This document shows positions 10,974 through 21,836 of a DNA stretch of 64,000 nt, piece after piece (the stretch's first letter is position 1; each line of letters opens with the position of its first letter). Position numbers and translations under genes: made by a program. The stretch is from NCBI GenBank assembly GCA_020747015.1, contig JAGTJM010000044.1:186001-250000 (forward strand). The letters run 5' to 3'. The notes under the pieces were generated by a model. It ran no database searches, was not told the DNA's origin, and worked only from the letters and a program-made list of their open reading frames with translations. Source of the DNA: Pyrenochaeta sp. MPI-SDFR-AT-0127. Taxonomy: Eukaryota > Ascomycota > Dothideomycetes > Pleosporales > Cucurbitariaceae.

Positions 10974-13804
10974 GCCCATGGTTCGCGACTTTTCCAGATT
11001 CTTCCCTGTCAATATTTGTGTGCGATTAATACCCTGTGCTGCACAATTGTACCATTGCTCTCTTCGCTTCTTGCCAAGGGGGTTTAAACGAAGTACGACT
11101 GTACGACATCATTCGGCCCGTTCATTCGAGCCACGACCAATCCTTCTGCTTCACAGAATCACGAATTTCTTTTGTTAGCATTACGACGTAGAAGACTTTT
11201 CCTTGTCATGCACTGTACAGAGGAATATTCATAGGTGTTATCCCTTCAATGGGAACTTTGCGTGGTTAGAGCGAGGAGATCGGCGGTAATCTCAAAATGG
11301 TATTGGCTAAAATTGGTGGGGGTTTAGCAAAAGCGGGCATCATCACGACATGGTTAATGCAGCGGTGGCTCTTCAGCCAAGATTTTATTTTAATTGTCTT
11401 TGTCAAATATCAAGAGGAGGACACTCTTGTTTCGGCGGCTATACCTCTTCGTCCTCGTCTAGGATTCGAGGAGGCAAGCGCAGTCGTGGGTCTATTGACC
11501 CTTGGAAAGGAGAAAGACTTTCTCTTCCTGGAATGTTTCAATATTGATAAGCTCTAATTGGTAACGTGGTAATGGCCATGGGACCTAACGAGTGGCAGGT
11601 GGGACGAACAGGCAGTAGCCTTGTGTACCTTATTCTCAATGAGTCTTCGATGACATTCCCAATCTTCAAGCGCACCAGCCCAAAATTGGTTGAAATCTAG
11701 CAAACAAAAGAAACATGTTCATCCACATCATCATGACCTTCCTTTTTCATGTTTCTTTCTTTAAACGCCAGCGAAGCGACCGATTGCGACAGCGGCTCGC
11801 CAATTAACGGCCGAGCTTGTAACATCGCACCAACCGACTACCACATGACATTCTCGAATTCCACACCTGGTAACACAGGGTCTGCACAGCCTTGTACCTT
11901 ATTTGTACGCTCTAGTCCTTTCATCACGCCATCTTCAAGCCTCGCACTTTATTCACTACAGGCTTTCTCGTGGTCTGCCAGGACTTGTCTCATCCCCATG
12001 GATCGATCCCAAAGCGCATTATGGTGATCTAGAAAACGCCATGTCTCATCCTACCCATTGTCCCGGCATGGTATCTGACTTTGAGGCCAGCGTCTCAATG
12101 GAGTTCGGGCATAAATGGTGGTGGCTGGCTTTGTAACCGGGATCTCGTCACACAATGGACGTGAGGGGCTGTGTTTTCCTTTGATGGTAACTAGATGCCT
12201 TTGTACGACAACAGGCGCGAGGGGCTCCTGCGAAAGGGCCTGTTTTAGTGATACCATGATTACGGAGTAGGGGGTTTGTCTGGTCCGATGCTGGCCTTAT
12301 TGTGCGACGAGACGGCCTGGTCGAGATCTTGAGAAGCTGTCACATGTTGGTAGTCCGAGCACAAAGGCTGGCAAGATCGACAGCACAGCTGATCGTCGAT
12401 GAAAGTAGCTCAGGAAGGTATGGTCCAAGGCTTCCTACACATAAATCCCCGCTCGGTCCAACCTCACGATGTCAGCTTAGATGTACGTCCTTTTCGTCTG
12501 GCCAAGTTGCCCTGCTTCTCCCATATACAGGTCGCCGAAATCACACCGCCTACCTGTTCAGCGTCAAAATTCGATCATCGAGATGCAGGGCGTAGGTCTC
12601 ATGAGATGGGCAGAAGCGCTTAGGGCCAGTCACTGTTGCACGCGTGGGATATGCGGCGAATCTGCATCTCGGAAGATCTTGCATAACGGGCTGCTTACCA
12701 TGCTATTCTCAGGCTTCTATTGCGGTCTTCCCCCACACCACTACAGCTGCGCATCTGGAACATGCGGCACGAGCCGACGCTTCAAGGTTGTTGAAAGCTT
12801 CACTGCATTGAAAGAGCTGTACCAGTTTTCTAGTCACGTCTCCAAACTCTTTTCCATCTGACACCTGTCCACACATCTCTGCTCCCAGCCCTACATACCC
12901 CTCTTCTACTTCTTCACAACACATGCATCCCTCCCAACTCTCGTTATCTCCCTCTCCGCTTTCTGGTCTCGCCTCTCTTCCCGTCACACAATGTCCACAC
13001 TAGCCCTGCCACCGCCCCGTCTAGACACAATGCGGCAAGACACGACGAGACATGTGCCGTGCGAGACATCGGCTCCGACGACCTGGAATCTGGTCACCTG
13101 CAGAAGCGTATATCTGCATGGCCAGTCTCCTGCACACCAGCCCTCTTCGCCTACACCCGCTGCCCTAGACAAGCGGGGAAGTGTGTATGCTGTACCACGG
13201 GCCTGAAACTTGTTGGTATGCATGGGGTCAAGCGAGGTGGGGAATGGTAGCATGGTGTGTGCAATGGCGGTGGCGCATCATAGAGCAGCATTTGCCCCCG
13301 TCATCTGGCTGAAGGAGGCTTTTGTGGAGAAACTTGATGCATGCAGCGAGTCTTTGTGGAAGGGGAGAGTGGATGATAGGCGAGAATGGACCGACGAGGG
13401 CGAGGGGGGCAGTGCGCGTGCATACTGGGCTAGGAAAGAAAATTGCGTCACTTCGGGAGCTGGGATTATTTGCAGAATGGCTTGCAGGGTGTGATGGGGC
13501 GGTGTTTGAGGTATAACATGTAAGAGGTGGTGAGCTTGATAGAAGATATGTGGCCAAATAAGTCTGTTCTACTAAACAGTGGTCTATCTTCTCGTATGTT
13601 GGCTTTCAAGTTCACTTCTAAATCACTGTTTTAAGATGTAATCTATCACCTTCCAAAGTTCCTGTATTATGTCTCCCTTTCTGGCGTGTTACGAGTACTG
13701 TCCGTTCATATTCGAGTTCGCTGAACCTGGGCTATACGCCTTGATTCTCCCATTGATGTGTCAGAACCCGGACCTCACTACGTTGTTTGTCATTTATGGC
13801 TTCT
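10974..13804. other. gene-poor spacer left of the HET island
   Basis: About 2.8 kb without a credible gene. Short frames at 11297-11557 and 12481-13500 have no motif and appear on both strands. A CT-rich stretch runs from about 12850 to 13000. It marks the boundary between the conserved block and the accessory island. Confidence 0.5.
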
Positions 13805-15539
13805 CTAGTTACAGTTTTCTAAACACCAATCTTGGTTCCAAAGCCAATTCCGTAGATTAAGCCACTGATCAGGATGCTTGCTGCTGTGACTAGTGTTTTC
13901 GACATACCACTCAGCAGTATTGCCGTGGAAATCGACCTTTGTGTTAACGCCACTCAAGGCAAGCATCAGTGCAAGCTCAGGTTCTCCCTCGCGGATTGCT
14001 CTTATGAAGGGTGGCGGGTAGGGACTATTGACCACCATCGGGTTTCTATGGACCGCGCTGCCAAGAAGTACCCTTGTTGTCGCTTTATCTTTGCTCCCGA
14101 TGGCATAATACAGTGCGGAGTTTCCTTCGCAATCTAGGTATGCGACATCACCGAGTGTAAATCGCTCCTTCTTGATCAGCATGTTACAGATCTTGGATGA
14201 ACCGTTAGCTGCTGCATAGTGGAGTGGTAAATGCCCGTAGACAGTCCTCTCGTGTGGTTGCGCATCAGAGCGCAGTAATGCTTCTACCCCTTCTTCCCAG
14301 CTCCTTTGGCATGCAAGGTGCAGCAACGACCGACCAAGTATATCAGTCTTATTGATAATGTCTGGGCACAGGCCCTGTTCTAGCGTATATACATCTTGGC
14401 CGTTTAGCTTGGCTGGAGCGGAGTCCAGCCATTGGTGAACTGACGTTCGACCTAGGCAATCCGTCTCTGCTATTTCGGCATAAGCATATGTGCTGTAGAT
14501 CTCAGGATGATAAAAGAGTCCCATTAATGCGAGATCTGGCGGATCGAATGGTTTCATAGTTGAGCGTGCCTTAGCCAAGATATCAACTTTCAACCTCTTG
14601 AGTGGATCGGTTTCATCCGTTATTCGAAGGGGGGACGTGGCCGAATGGATCTTGTCTTGAAAGTGTGTCACTAAACGACGTTGCCGAGCAAAAAATTCCC
14701 CAGTCATATCACCGTGATGCTTGAGTTCTTCAATGTGCTTTTGATCGCGCGTTGAATTGCAGATAAGACAGCCGCTTTCGTAGGTGACAGTTGAGAGAAG
14801 GTGCTCCGTCAGAGTTGACAATGCTGACGATGTCGGTGGGCAGCTATTGTGGCTTCCATTGGTGAATGGCTGTGTTGAGTCTCTGAATAAAGAGTTGCCT
14901 AGAACTTGGTGGAATTGGTATAGACCTTTGACACCTGGACTTCGATGTACGTTGCTACGTCTAGAATGATTTGTCCATGAATCCTCGAAAAACTTCCTCA
15001 CATCTTGGTCTAAGATGCGAAGTTGCTTCAAAGCCATGCTGATGATTTTGTAATAGCTTAATCTAAAGATCCTGAGGCGCCATGAGCGTCAGTCTTGAGG
15101 GTCTATCACCAAGCTCTCTGTCATCCCACCTTGCACTTACCAGTCATTCAGGTCTCTCTCAGTTCTTGGAGGATCAGAGATCTCCATAGTATTCTCTTCT
15201 AGAGGCCTTGAGAGCAGTGGTGCATGCTTGGTCTTTCGCTCGACTCGTCTTCCCTCTGAGCAGGGAAAATCTCTGTGAACACATCGATCGCACTTTGCGG
15301 GCCATACTCGCCGTACTGGTGTGCACTGTCTGTTCTTAGATGGTAGGCAGAGTTTAGAAACAATAAAGAGTACAAACTTTTTTTCTGTCCAGCCGACATC
15401 GACTACATTTCACAAGATCTAATTTTCGTCGCTTCTTTTCCACAGTTCTAGGAAACGTGCTGTACGAAGCATTGTGGACAATGTCATACGATCCAGGGTG
15501 ATCGCCCATGTAAACGTTAAAATCATAATCGGCCTCCAT
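13805..15539 (-). CDS. Zn2Cys6-ankyrin fusion protein (paralog A)
   Basis: Three exons on the minus strand: 15378-15539, 15141-15325 and 13805-15038, encoding 526 aa. The first intron (52 nt, GTTTGT...CAG) interrupts the Zn2Cys6 cluster between the second and third cysteines. Joining the exons restores CSRCRLDRKK|C, ten residues, CDRC, six residues, C, which is the canonical C-x2-C-x6-C-x10-C-x2-C-x6-C. This DNA-binding head is followed by a helical region and a CLIC motif. A coiled segment containing FFARQRRLVTHF comes next. Then come ankyrin repeats: DCLGRTSVHQWLD; DILGRSLLHLACQ; YGHLPLHYAAANGS; NSALYYAIGSKD. It aligns throughout with the gene at 19539-21044. It is probably a nuclear DNA-binding regulator, an inference from the Zn cluster. 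The start at MEADYDFN is the first Met that keeps the basic lead-in to the cluster. Confidence 0.82.
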
Positions 15540-16787
15540 ATTGCTGGATGAACCACAGAGAGTTTGTTGGAGTTTAGTTCTCCGGATATTCTGTTCCTTG
15601 ACAAGGCTGAGACTCAATAGAGTAAACAAAAGATACTTTGGATCCTTGTTCTAGCAGCGACTCATTGAACTTTATACCGAAAGGCATGCAAGAATGAACT
15701 CGTTTCACTCCCTTCTGAGCATTTTGAAAAGCGACGAAGTGCGATGCGGGGATGTGTATCTGTACGCAAAGCAATCGAAAGCGATGAAGTGCGACAAAGC
15801 GCGAGTAAACGCGATATGGGAGGACGAGTTTGGATGCGCGACCTGGCGCAGGCTTGCCCTCAGCCTCCAATGAAGGTCAGCTAAATAGCCAAGGTGGCGC
15901 GACCTTGCAGCGCGGAGGACGGGTGTTGGTCCGCACCGCTGGTTCCAGACCTGGAATAAATCAAAACGGTGCAGCCGAGGCTGCTGCCGAGGCTGCTGTC
16001 TTTGGACCGAGAGGATGAAGAGAACTCGAAAGACCATCTCTCAGCCTTCGTGACGATTGCATACGGCGTGAACGCAAAATCTAGCCATTTCCCGCAAGGC
16101 TGAGAAGCTGACGAAAACAAATGTTACTGAGCTCTCACAATTGCTATGATTGGAAAGTATTCAAAAATGTAGAAGCACAAGAGAGTTCAAAAGAGGAACA
16201 TTAAGTGATCAAGATGATAGATGGAAACGTAGGTTTTGTGAAAATGCAAAAAAAATCTATAAAAGGAGTTTGTTTGCTACGAAAGACTTTTTACATCAAG
16301 TTGTTGAAAAGTGTCTACGGATGATCGGAGGGAAAGTCCTATCAATCATTTTCGATTAGTAGCTCATAGTCTTTACATAGAGACTAGAGTTCCCATAGCG
16401 CATATAAGATTTGTGAGGCGAGTTAAAATCATGCCGTGCCACCGATAAACGATAGACGATGTGTCATAAGAAATATGGAGGGTACTATACTTTATATATT
16501 CTATACTTCTAGCACAAAGAGAAAGATGTTAGTACTCCGATGCACTAAGTTTCGTGGACTAGCGTATATAGCTATGTAGGAAGCCCAATGGTTGAAACAT
16601 TTGGCTTTACGGGGTGATTAACGGAGAGGGTAGGGCATTTAATTTAGTATGTATACGATTATAAAGACATTTGGCTTCAGAAAGCTGGTAAGTTACAATA
16701 CTCTCAGCACATAACTTGGATTCACCTTCCACCAATCCGATACTGTGATTCCCCAATTTATATGTGATCTCGCAAGTCCTATACGCG
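15540..16787. other. promoter of paralog A and AT-rich spacer
   Basis: The part next to paralog A (15720-15830) holds repeated GCGA/GTGCGA words, described separately. From about 16130 to 16790 the sequence is AT-rich with frequent stops and no gene. It may be degraded DNA, but I recognise no transposon remnant. Confidence 0.45.
15731..15794. promoter_or_regulatory. tandem GCGAYGAAGTGCGA motifs upstream of paralog A
   Basis: The 14-mer GCGAYGAAGTGCGA occurs at 15731-15744 (Y=C) and 15781-15794 (Y=T), exactly 50 bp apart. Further GCGA words follow at 15799-15815. Read toward paralog A the core is TCGCACTTC, which also recurs in the promoter of paralog B. A transcription-factor site is inferred. 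Confidence 0.45.
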
Positions 16788-18749
16788 CTAATGGAAATAC
16801 AGATCTTCACATTGTCTCGCACTGATGAATGTTTCCAGTAAACTCCCGTCCATGGCGCCATTCACATAGCATTCGCCAACAACATAACAAATTGGAGACC
16901 CAGCGAGTTTCTTCGCTTCTGGAGACCGGTCAATACGGACGACAAACGGTGTTTGTGCTCCTCGGAACAAGTAAACCCAGTCGCCTTCTGTTAGCGAGCT
17001 TGCTGCTCCCTCGACTCCCGCTTTCGTTTCTGGCGGAAATAACGCCAAAAGGCCGCGCTGCTTCGACCTAGCCCACTCTGTTCCTGGCCTTGGTGTGCCG
17101 AGATTCACAATACCAAAACGACGATGGGTGGCCGTCTTCACCAGGAAATGCTTGAAAACGACGCTTGCATGCTCGCTGCCATATTTGAAGAACTTTGGAT
17201 CGCCAGACGGGTCGTATTCCTCCTTCACCCGGTCGAAACCACGAAGTTGCCATTTCTTTAGGCCAAGTTCCCGGGCAAGTGAATAACGAAAAAGAAGATA
17301 GTAAAAGAGGAATGCTGGGGAGGCTTCGGAGTCGGCCATGTCGCGGTTCCCAATCAGGGTCCTCCAAAACGCATTGTGCACAGTTCCAAGCTCAGGTTCA
17401 TTGATTGCACGATCCATGGCCAGCAGTTCCGCATTTTCCAACCAGTTATGAAGATCTGCTGCATGTTCGGGATGAGCGAAACGTTCTTCAAAGACAGGGC
17501 TGAGCTCGACTACTTGACCGATCGCAGCGCCGCTCATATACACCCGTCCTTCGCCGCTACCGTGGAGATCGATCCGGGTTTTATATGCCGTTCCGGCACG
17601 GTACATCTTTGTTTCGTCAGGGTGCCAGAAACTCACTGCCTTTGGCGGACTAGATAAATCTGGGACAAACGAAGGCAGATTGTTCAATTTCCTCGGGGAG
17701 CCAATGCCCGCAACAGACATGATTTGCAATGAGCCCTTTTGGTAGAAGATTGATTCTGTCCATTTCGTGAGAACGTTTTGTATGTCGACTTCGTAGTCTG
17801 GTTTGAGATCGATGTACTCCACAATGTCTGAGGAGATCCCAATCAGGGCATAGATCTTGTCGTGTGGAATAGTTGCAGCGCGCCTTGCACACCATATAAT
17901 GTTCGTCTCCATCGTCCTAAATATTCCCGATGGGTCTTGTCCGTTTTCGATTTTGCGAAGTCTTTCTCTTCTGGAATCATCCATTTGCTTAATAATGTCG
18001 AAGCCTTGGGGTAGTCCAAACATGTTATGGTCGTAGATATTCTCGCCCGGCCTCATCATTACAAGATCGGCAAAGTCAATAGCTTTTGGAAGAATGCAAT
18101 GGTTGACCAGGGCGACCCAGTCAATATTGCGGTGCCCATAAGCGATCGTTACCTTCTTTGCCATGACTATCTCTTGAAATACCCAAATCCGATTGAAATA
18201 GGGGTGACATAGGACATTCAACATAGCAATGCCACCCGGCGATCTGAGTTTCGTCATCATTGTACCTCTCAGCTCTGACACCGGCCGATCTGACTTGAGA
18301 TGAGCGAAGACAACCTCATATAAATGCCAGATGAAGTCTGCCGCTAAGTCTGGGTCAACTCGAGGAGGGGAGAGCCAGATGACGACTTCAGAAGCCTTTT
18401 CGTATATGTTTCTCATTAAGAGCACCTGGGAGCTTTTTTCGGTGAGATCCTCTTGATTTATACAGATAGCATCCAGCCAAATAACTCTGGAAACGTGTCG
18501 GAGTCGCAGTTCGTGTAAGGCATTACGGCTGTTGCCCATCGTATCAAATGACTTGCCATCAATCCAGATCTGGTTCTTTACATTTGGATCACCCCAAGTG
18601 TAAGAAATTGCTTCATACTTTGGGGCATAGTCGAGATTTACATGTAGGAGGATGCATTGTATGGGAATAGCTCCGTATCCTGGGAGCAGCTGTAGGAGGC
18701 GTATTTCCCTTTGCGGGTCTCGAAGCGGTTTGTAAATCGAATTGCCCAT
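16788..18749 (-). CDS. HET-domain (heterokaryon incompatibility) protein
   Basis: This intronless frame encodes 653 aa. The HET domain spans about residues 45-200. YEAISYTWGDP (45-55) opens it, WLDAICINQEDLTEKSSQV carries the hallmark Asp-Ala-x-Cys-Ile-Asn-Gln block, and IYEKASEVVIWLS and NRIWVFQEIVMAK close it. HET domains are related to TIR folds and trigger cell death when filamentous fungi fuse with incompatible partners. Many copies have unproven roles. The C-terminal ~400 residues have no named domain and include CARRAATIPHDKIYALIGI, usual in this family, and ERFAHPEHAADLHNWL. The reading frame is intact with no sign of RIP. It is flanked on both sides by Zn2Cys6-ankyrin paralogs on the same strand, which is unusual. 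Confidence 0.93.
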   Translation of the reverse strand: MGNSIYKPLRDPQREIRLLQLLPGYGAIPIQCILLHVNLDYAPKYEAISYTWGDPNVKNQIWIDGKSFDTMGNSRNALHELRLRHVSRVIWLDAICINQEDLTEKSSQVLLMRNIYEKASEVVIWLSPPRVDPDLAADFIWHLYEVVFAHLKSDRPVSELRGTMMTKLRSPGGIAMLNVLCHPYFNRIWVFQEIVMAKKVTIAYGHRNIDWVALVNHCILPKAIDFADLVMMRPGENIYDHNMFGLPQGFDIIKQMDDSRRERLRKIENGQDPSGIFRTMETNIIWCARRAATIPHDKIYALIGISSDIVEYIDLKPDYEVDIQNVLTKWTESIFYQKGSLQIMSVAGIGSPRKLNNLPSFVPDLSSPPKAVSFWHPDETKMYRAGTAYKTRIDLHGSGEGRVYMSGAAIGQVVELSPVFEERFAHPEHAADLHNWLENAELLAMDRAINEPELGTVHNAFWRTLIGNRDMADSEASPAFLFYYLLFRYSLARELGLKKWQLRGFDRVKEEYDPSGDPKFFKYGSEHASVVFKHFLVKTATHRRFGIVNLGTPRPGTEWARSKQRGLLALFPPETKAGVEGAASSLTEGDWVYLFRGAQTPFVVRIDRSPEAKKLAGSPICYVVGECYVNGAMDGSLLETFISARQCEDLYFH

Positions 18750-19538
18750 GTCCGAGGGGCGTCAACAATGAAACTTGTAGGATCGCTATTGATAAGTATG
18801 GTGTTCTTTTCTGATGAGGTTATGAGATGAAGTCTGAGTGGCTGCTCAGGCTTCGAGTTGATCAGGTGCCCAAGTGCGCAGCCACAAGGCCACCCGTGAG
18901 AAAGTACCTGAACTGTTGAACAATAGAACTAATCACAAAGAGTAAGCTTGGGAGGAGAGATCAATTGGAACGGTCCTGCATCCAATATAACAGAATAGTG
19001 TTGTGTGTCATATGTGGTCTGGGCAGCTGAACTCTGAAGCTCTTTCGCGGCGTTAAGCTCAGCCGTGATCACGGAACATTAGGTCTAGACCACCAAGCCA
19101 AAACTGCCCAGACCGAAATCCGATAGAGCTCATACTTTTATGAGCATCAGAGAATACATAGAATCTCCATAATAGTGGGATAGGTTAGCAGGACACCATC
19201 GTCTTACTATAAACTCTAGCTGAACAATGGTCCTAGCCTGACTGGCTCATCGCGGCTGGGCAAGAAAGCATAGCAACACGATGAACAGGGGAGGGGCAAC
19301 GGGCAAACACTCATGTTTCTACAATTATCAGAGATGACATGTGACTCTACAAGAGATAATGCAAAGCTTTAGAAGGCTATTGTGCGTCGAAATAACCAAG
19401 AGAAGACGCAGCCAATGATCGACTTCGGCTTAAAAGTACACAAATATAGTCAACAGTAAACTAAAAGGATAATACTTGAGATTAGAAAAAAGAAGAGAAA
19501 AGTAGCATAATACATACTGACTTATATAGGCCTTGGCC
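18750..19538. other. spacer between HET gene and paralog B
   Basis: About 790 bp of AT-rich sequence holding the HET promoter and the 3' region of paralog B. No gene is visible, and I did not see the TCGCAC words found upstream of the paralogs. Confidence 0.5.
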
Positions 19539-21044
19539 TTAACTAACTCTTGAGAAATCCTTCCAAGGATCCGCATCTATCCAAAGGCTAAGGTCTTCAT
19601 GAAATCCCAATTCTCTCGCAGTACTGAAGCCTCGAACACCAGGATTGGCATTGACTGACAGTTCGATTCGCCTCATTGGCCTTCGCCTGCCCATAGTCCC
19701 ATGAAAACTCGAAAGTACGCGAGCGGCTTCTGTATGCTGCTTCTTTAGAGCATAGTATACAGCTGTTTGTCCTTGTCCATCCACGCGGGCTTCGTCAACT
19801 GTGGCATGCCCGAGCAGTAATTTACACATCTCTGCAGATCCGTTAGCTGCAGCGTAATGCAAAGGCGAAGTACCGTAAATTGTCGTAGCTACGGGGTCTG
19901 CTCCAAGCTTCAGAAGTGCCTCAACTCCTTCCATCCAGCCATTCTGGCATGCGATATGTAGTGGTGATCGACCAAGGATATCCCGTGTGTTTATGGCTAA
20001 TGTTGTAGCCGTTCTTAGATTTCGGGGCTGTAGCAGGTCCAGGTCTGCCTGACCAGGATCGCGTGACATGGCGTCCAGCCAGCAGTGCATATTGGTTCGC
20101 CCAAGACAGTCTTGCTGCTTCTCTCCACATGTAAAGAGGTGAGCTCCAATTGCGTCGGGATGGTAAAGGCCAATTTGCGGGCACATGGTCGCTGCTTCGT
20201 GCATCCCAAGTAGTTCTAAGCTGTTGTGCGCTCGAAGTATAAACGCCGCAGACAGGCCTCTATAACGAGCTAGCTCATGGCTTACTAAACTCTTGTTGCT
20301 TTCGAGATGTGTCGTATGATTATCAGCATCAAAATGCTTGACCAGACGATACTGCCGGGCCAAAAACTCATCATAGACACCCTGCATTTGCTCAAGGGTT
20401 TTCATGAGTTTTTCTTGATCTGATGGAATGCAAACAGGACATGTTCTTGTCAAGGATTGGGTCGTCAAAACTTGGGCTGACAGGTCGGATAGGAGTGTTA
20501 CTGGCAAGTGTGGAGTGTGTTGATTGATGGTCAGTAGTTTCTTTGTGAACTTGAACATCATCGTCTCCAATTGTTCATAGAAAGATTGCAGGAAGAGTTC
20601 GCCTTCTCCGATCTTGACAACTGTGTGCCGAATGTCAAAAAAAAGCTTTGTGGCGTTCTCCTTTAAAGTTCGAAGACGATCCGTGGCCATTGTTATGTTC
20701 TTGTGATATGTCAAGAGCATATGGCCGTGACGTAGATGATCCTTAAGGCCCTGCATCTGGATACTGTTCGTAGCTGCGCTGGTAGGTAGGGATGATCTTT
20801 CTGGTCTGTGTTTACTTCCGCGATCTACTCGCCTGCCCTCCGAACAGGGGTGGCCTTTTACGATACAGCGGTTGCACTTGGTCGGCCACACTCGACGTGT
20901 GGGAAGGCACTTCTGTTTATCCATCCGGCATCTTTCGCACTTCACGAGGTCCAATTGGCGTTTTCGCTGTGTTCGAAGGCTTCCACGTTCAGCGTCCTGG
21001 GAAGAATTCGACCCGAATTCCGTCCCAATAGAATTGCTAGCCAT
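19539..21044 (-). CDS. Zn2Cys6-ankyrin fusion protein (paralog B)
   Basis: This intronless gene encodes 501 aa from MASNSIGTEF. The Zn2Cys6 cluster lies at about residues 33-62: CERCRMDKQKC, ten residues, CNRC, six residues, C, then the basic SEGRRVDRGSK. A long helical middle follows, with a CPVC pair and FLARQYRLVKHF. It ends in ankyrin repeats: DCLGRTNMHCWLD; DILGRSPLHIACQNGW; YGTSPLHYAAANGSAEMC; GQTAVYYALKKQH. The cysteine spacing (10 between halves) and block order are the same as in paralog A. Paralog A, however, has two introns and B has none, so B may derive from a processed copy or A may have gained introns. The frame is open 112 codons upstream of the chosen Met, but those residues are not family-like. 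Confidence 0.88.
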   Translation of the reverse strand: MASNSIGTEFGSNSSQDAERGSLRTQRKRQLDLVKCERCRMDKQKCLPTRRVWPTKCNRCIVKGHPCSEGRRVDRGSKHRPERSSLPTSAATNSIQMQGLKDHLRHGHMLLTYHKNITMATDRLRTLKENATKLFFDIRHTVVKIGEGELFLQSFYEQLETMMFKFTKKLLTINQHTPHLPVTLLSDLSAQVLTTQSLTRTCPVCIPSDQEKLMKTLEQMQGVYDEFLARQYRLVKHFDADNHTTHLESNKSLVSHELARYRGLSAAFILRAHNSLELLGMHEAATMCPQIGLYHPDAIGAHLFTCGEKQQDCLGRTNMHCWLDAMSRDPGQADLDLLQPRNLRTATTLAINTRDILGRSPLHIACQNGWMEGVEALLKLGADPVATTIYGTSPLHYAAANGSAEMCKLLLGHATVDEARVDGQGQTAVYYALKKQHTEAARVLSSFHGTMGRRRPMRRIELSVNANPGVRGFSTARELGFHEDLSLWIDADPWKDFSRVS

Positions 21045-21836
21045 TGGTAATTGAAGGGAACTTAGTGAAGTTACTACTGTTGAAGTTTGAAAGTGTAACA
21101 CCGCCTTTAGATTCCTGTGGCTAGACAAACCGGTGAAGGCTGCGCACCCATAAAGCCTGCTAAAGTCCGTGGCGCCGGGGTTTTCGAGCCGATATGCTAC
21201 CAGCGACCCCCTGTCCAAATAACAGTAGCCTGATGTTCGCGAGGAGGAAGAACAAAGGACTGTCAGATCGATGCTTGAAACGGATGCCAAAATGTAAAAT
21301 GCGAAAAGGTGCGACGGATGAAGGTCATGTAAGCTGCAGCGTAGTTGGATGATACGAGATTCTGCGGCTGTGTTGCGCACTTTATCGCACTTCTTTAAGG
21401 TGGCCAGCCCGGCTTATCGCATTTGTTCGCACTTTCACGCAGGCGTTCTGACATTTGGACATTTTCGGGCCGCGTTCCCCACACCCATAAATTGTAGCTC
21501 AGAACAGCATATATGCGTCGCATTGTATCGCACCTGGCAGAAAATTCGGCCCGTAGCAGGAGCACCTCATGGCACCTTTTGGCAGCGTTGCTGCGCATCG
21601 CACGAAATCGCACATTGTCGCTGTGATGTTGTTTGTCGCGGTTCCCACCATAATGTATAAGATGGCTTCAATCCTGCTCTTTTGCAAATGTATCGAAATC
21701 ATTGTCCTTTTGTCTTCTGACATACTTTCATCTCAAAGTCTGTCGAGACCCCACATTAGTAACAATTCAACTCGATACTTGGACTCTACCTCGACTGGGT
21801 ACAAGTTACCCCAGCGTTGGATCCCAGGAGACAATC
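21045..21836. other. divergent promoter between paralog B and the small membrane protein
   Basis: This holds six exact TCGCAC hexamers counting both strands (see the next entry). No gene is visible. Confidence 0.5.
21310..21613. promoter_or_regulatory. cluster of TCGCAC hexamers
   Basis: TCGCAC occurs at 21385, 21427, 21528, 21598 and 21608 on the plus strand, with GTGCGA at 21310, TCGCAT at 21518 and GCGCAC at 21375. Two copies extend to TCGCACTT. Six exact hexamers in about 300 bp is far above the roughly 0.15 expected from random sequence. A multi-site operator for a DNA-binding protein is inferred, possibly the Zn2Cys6 paralogs themselves. Confidence 0.5.

Noticed and set aside
11297..11557. 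86-codon plus-strand frame downstream of the Pro/Ser-rich gene
   Set aside because: No recognisable motif, and an overlapping frame exists in another phase. Not supportable.
16130..16790. Transposon remnant in the AT-rich spacer
   Set aside because: AT-richness suggests it, but no terminal repeats, transposase or reverse-transcriptase fragments were seen.
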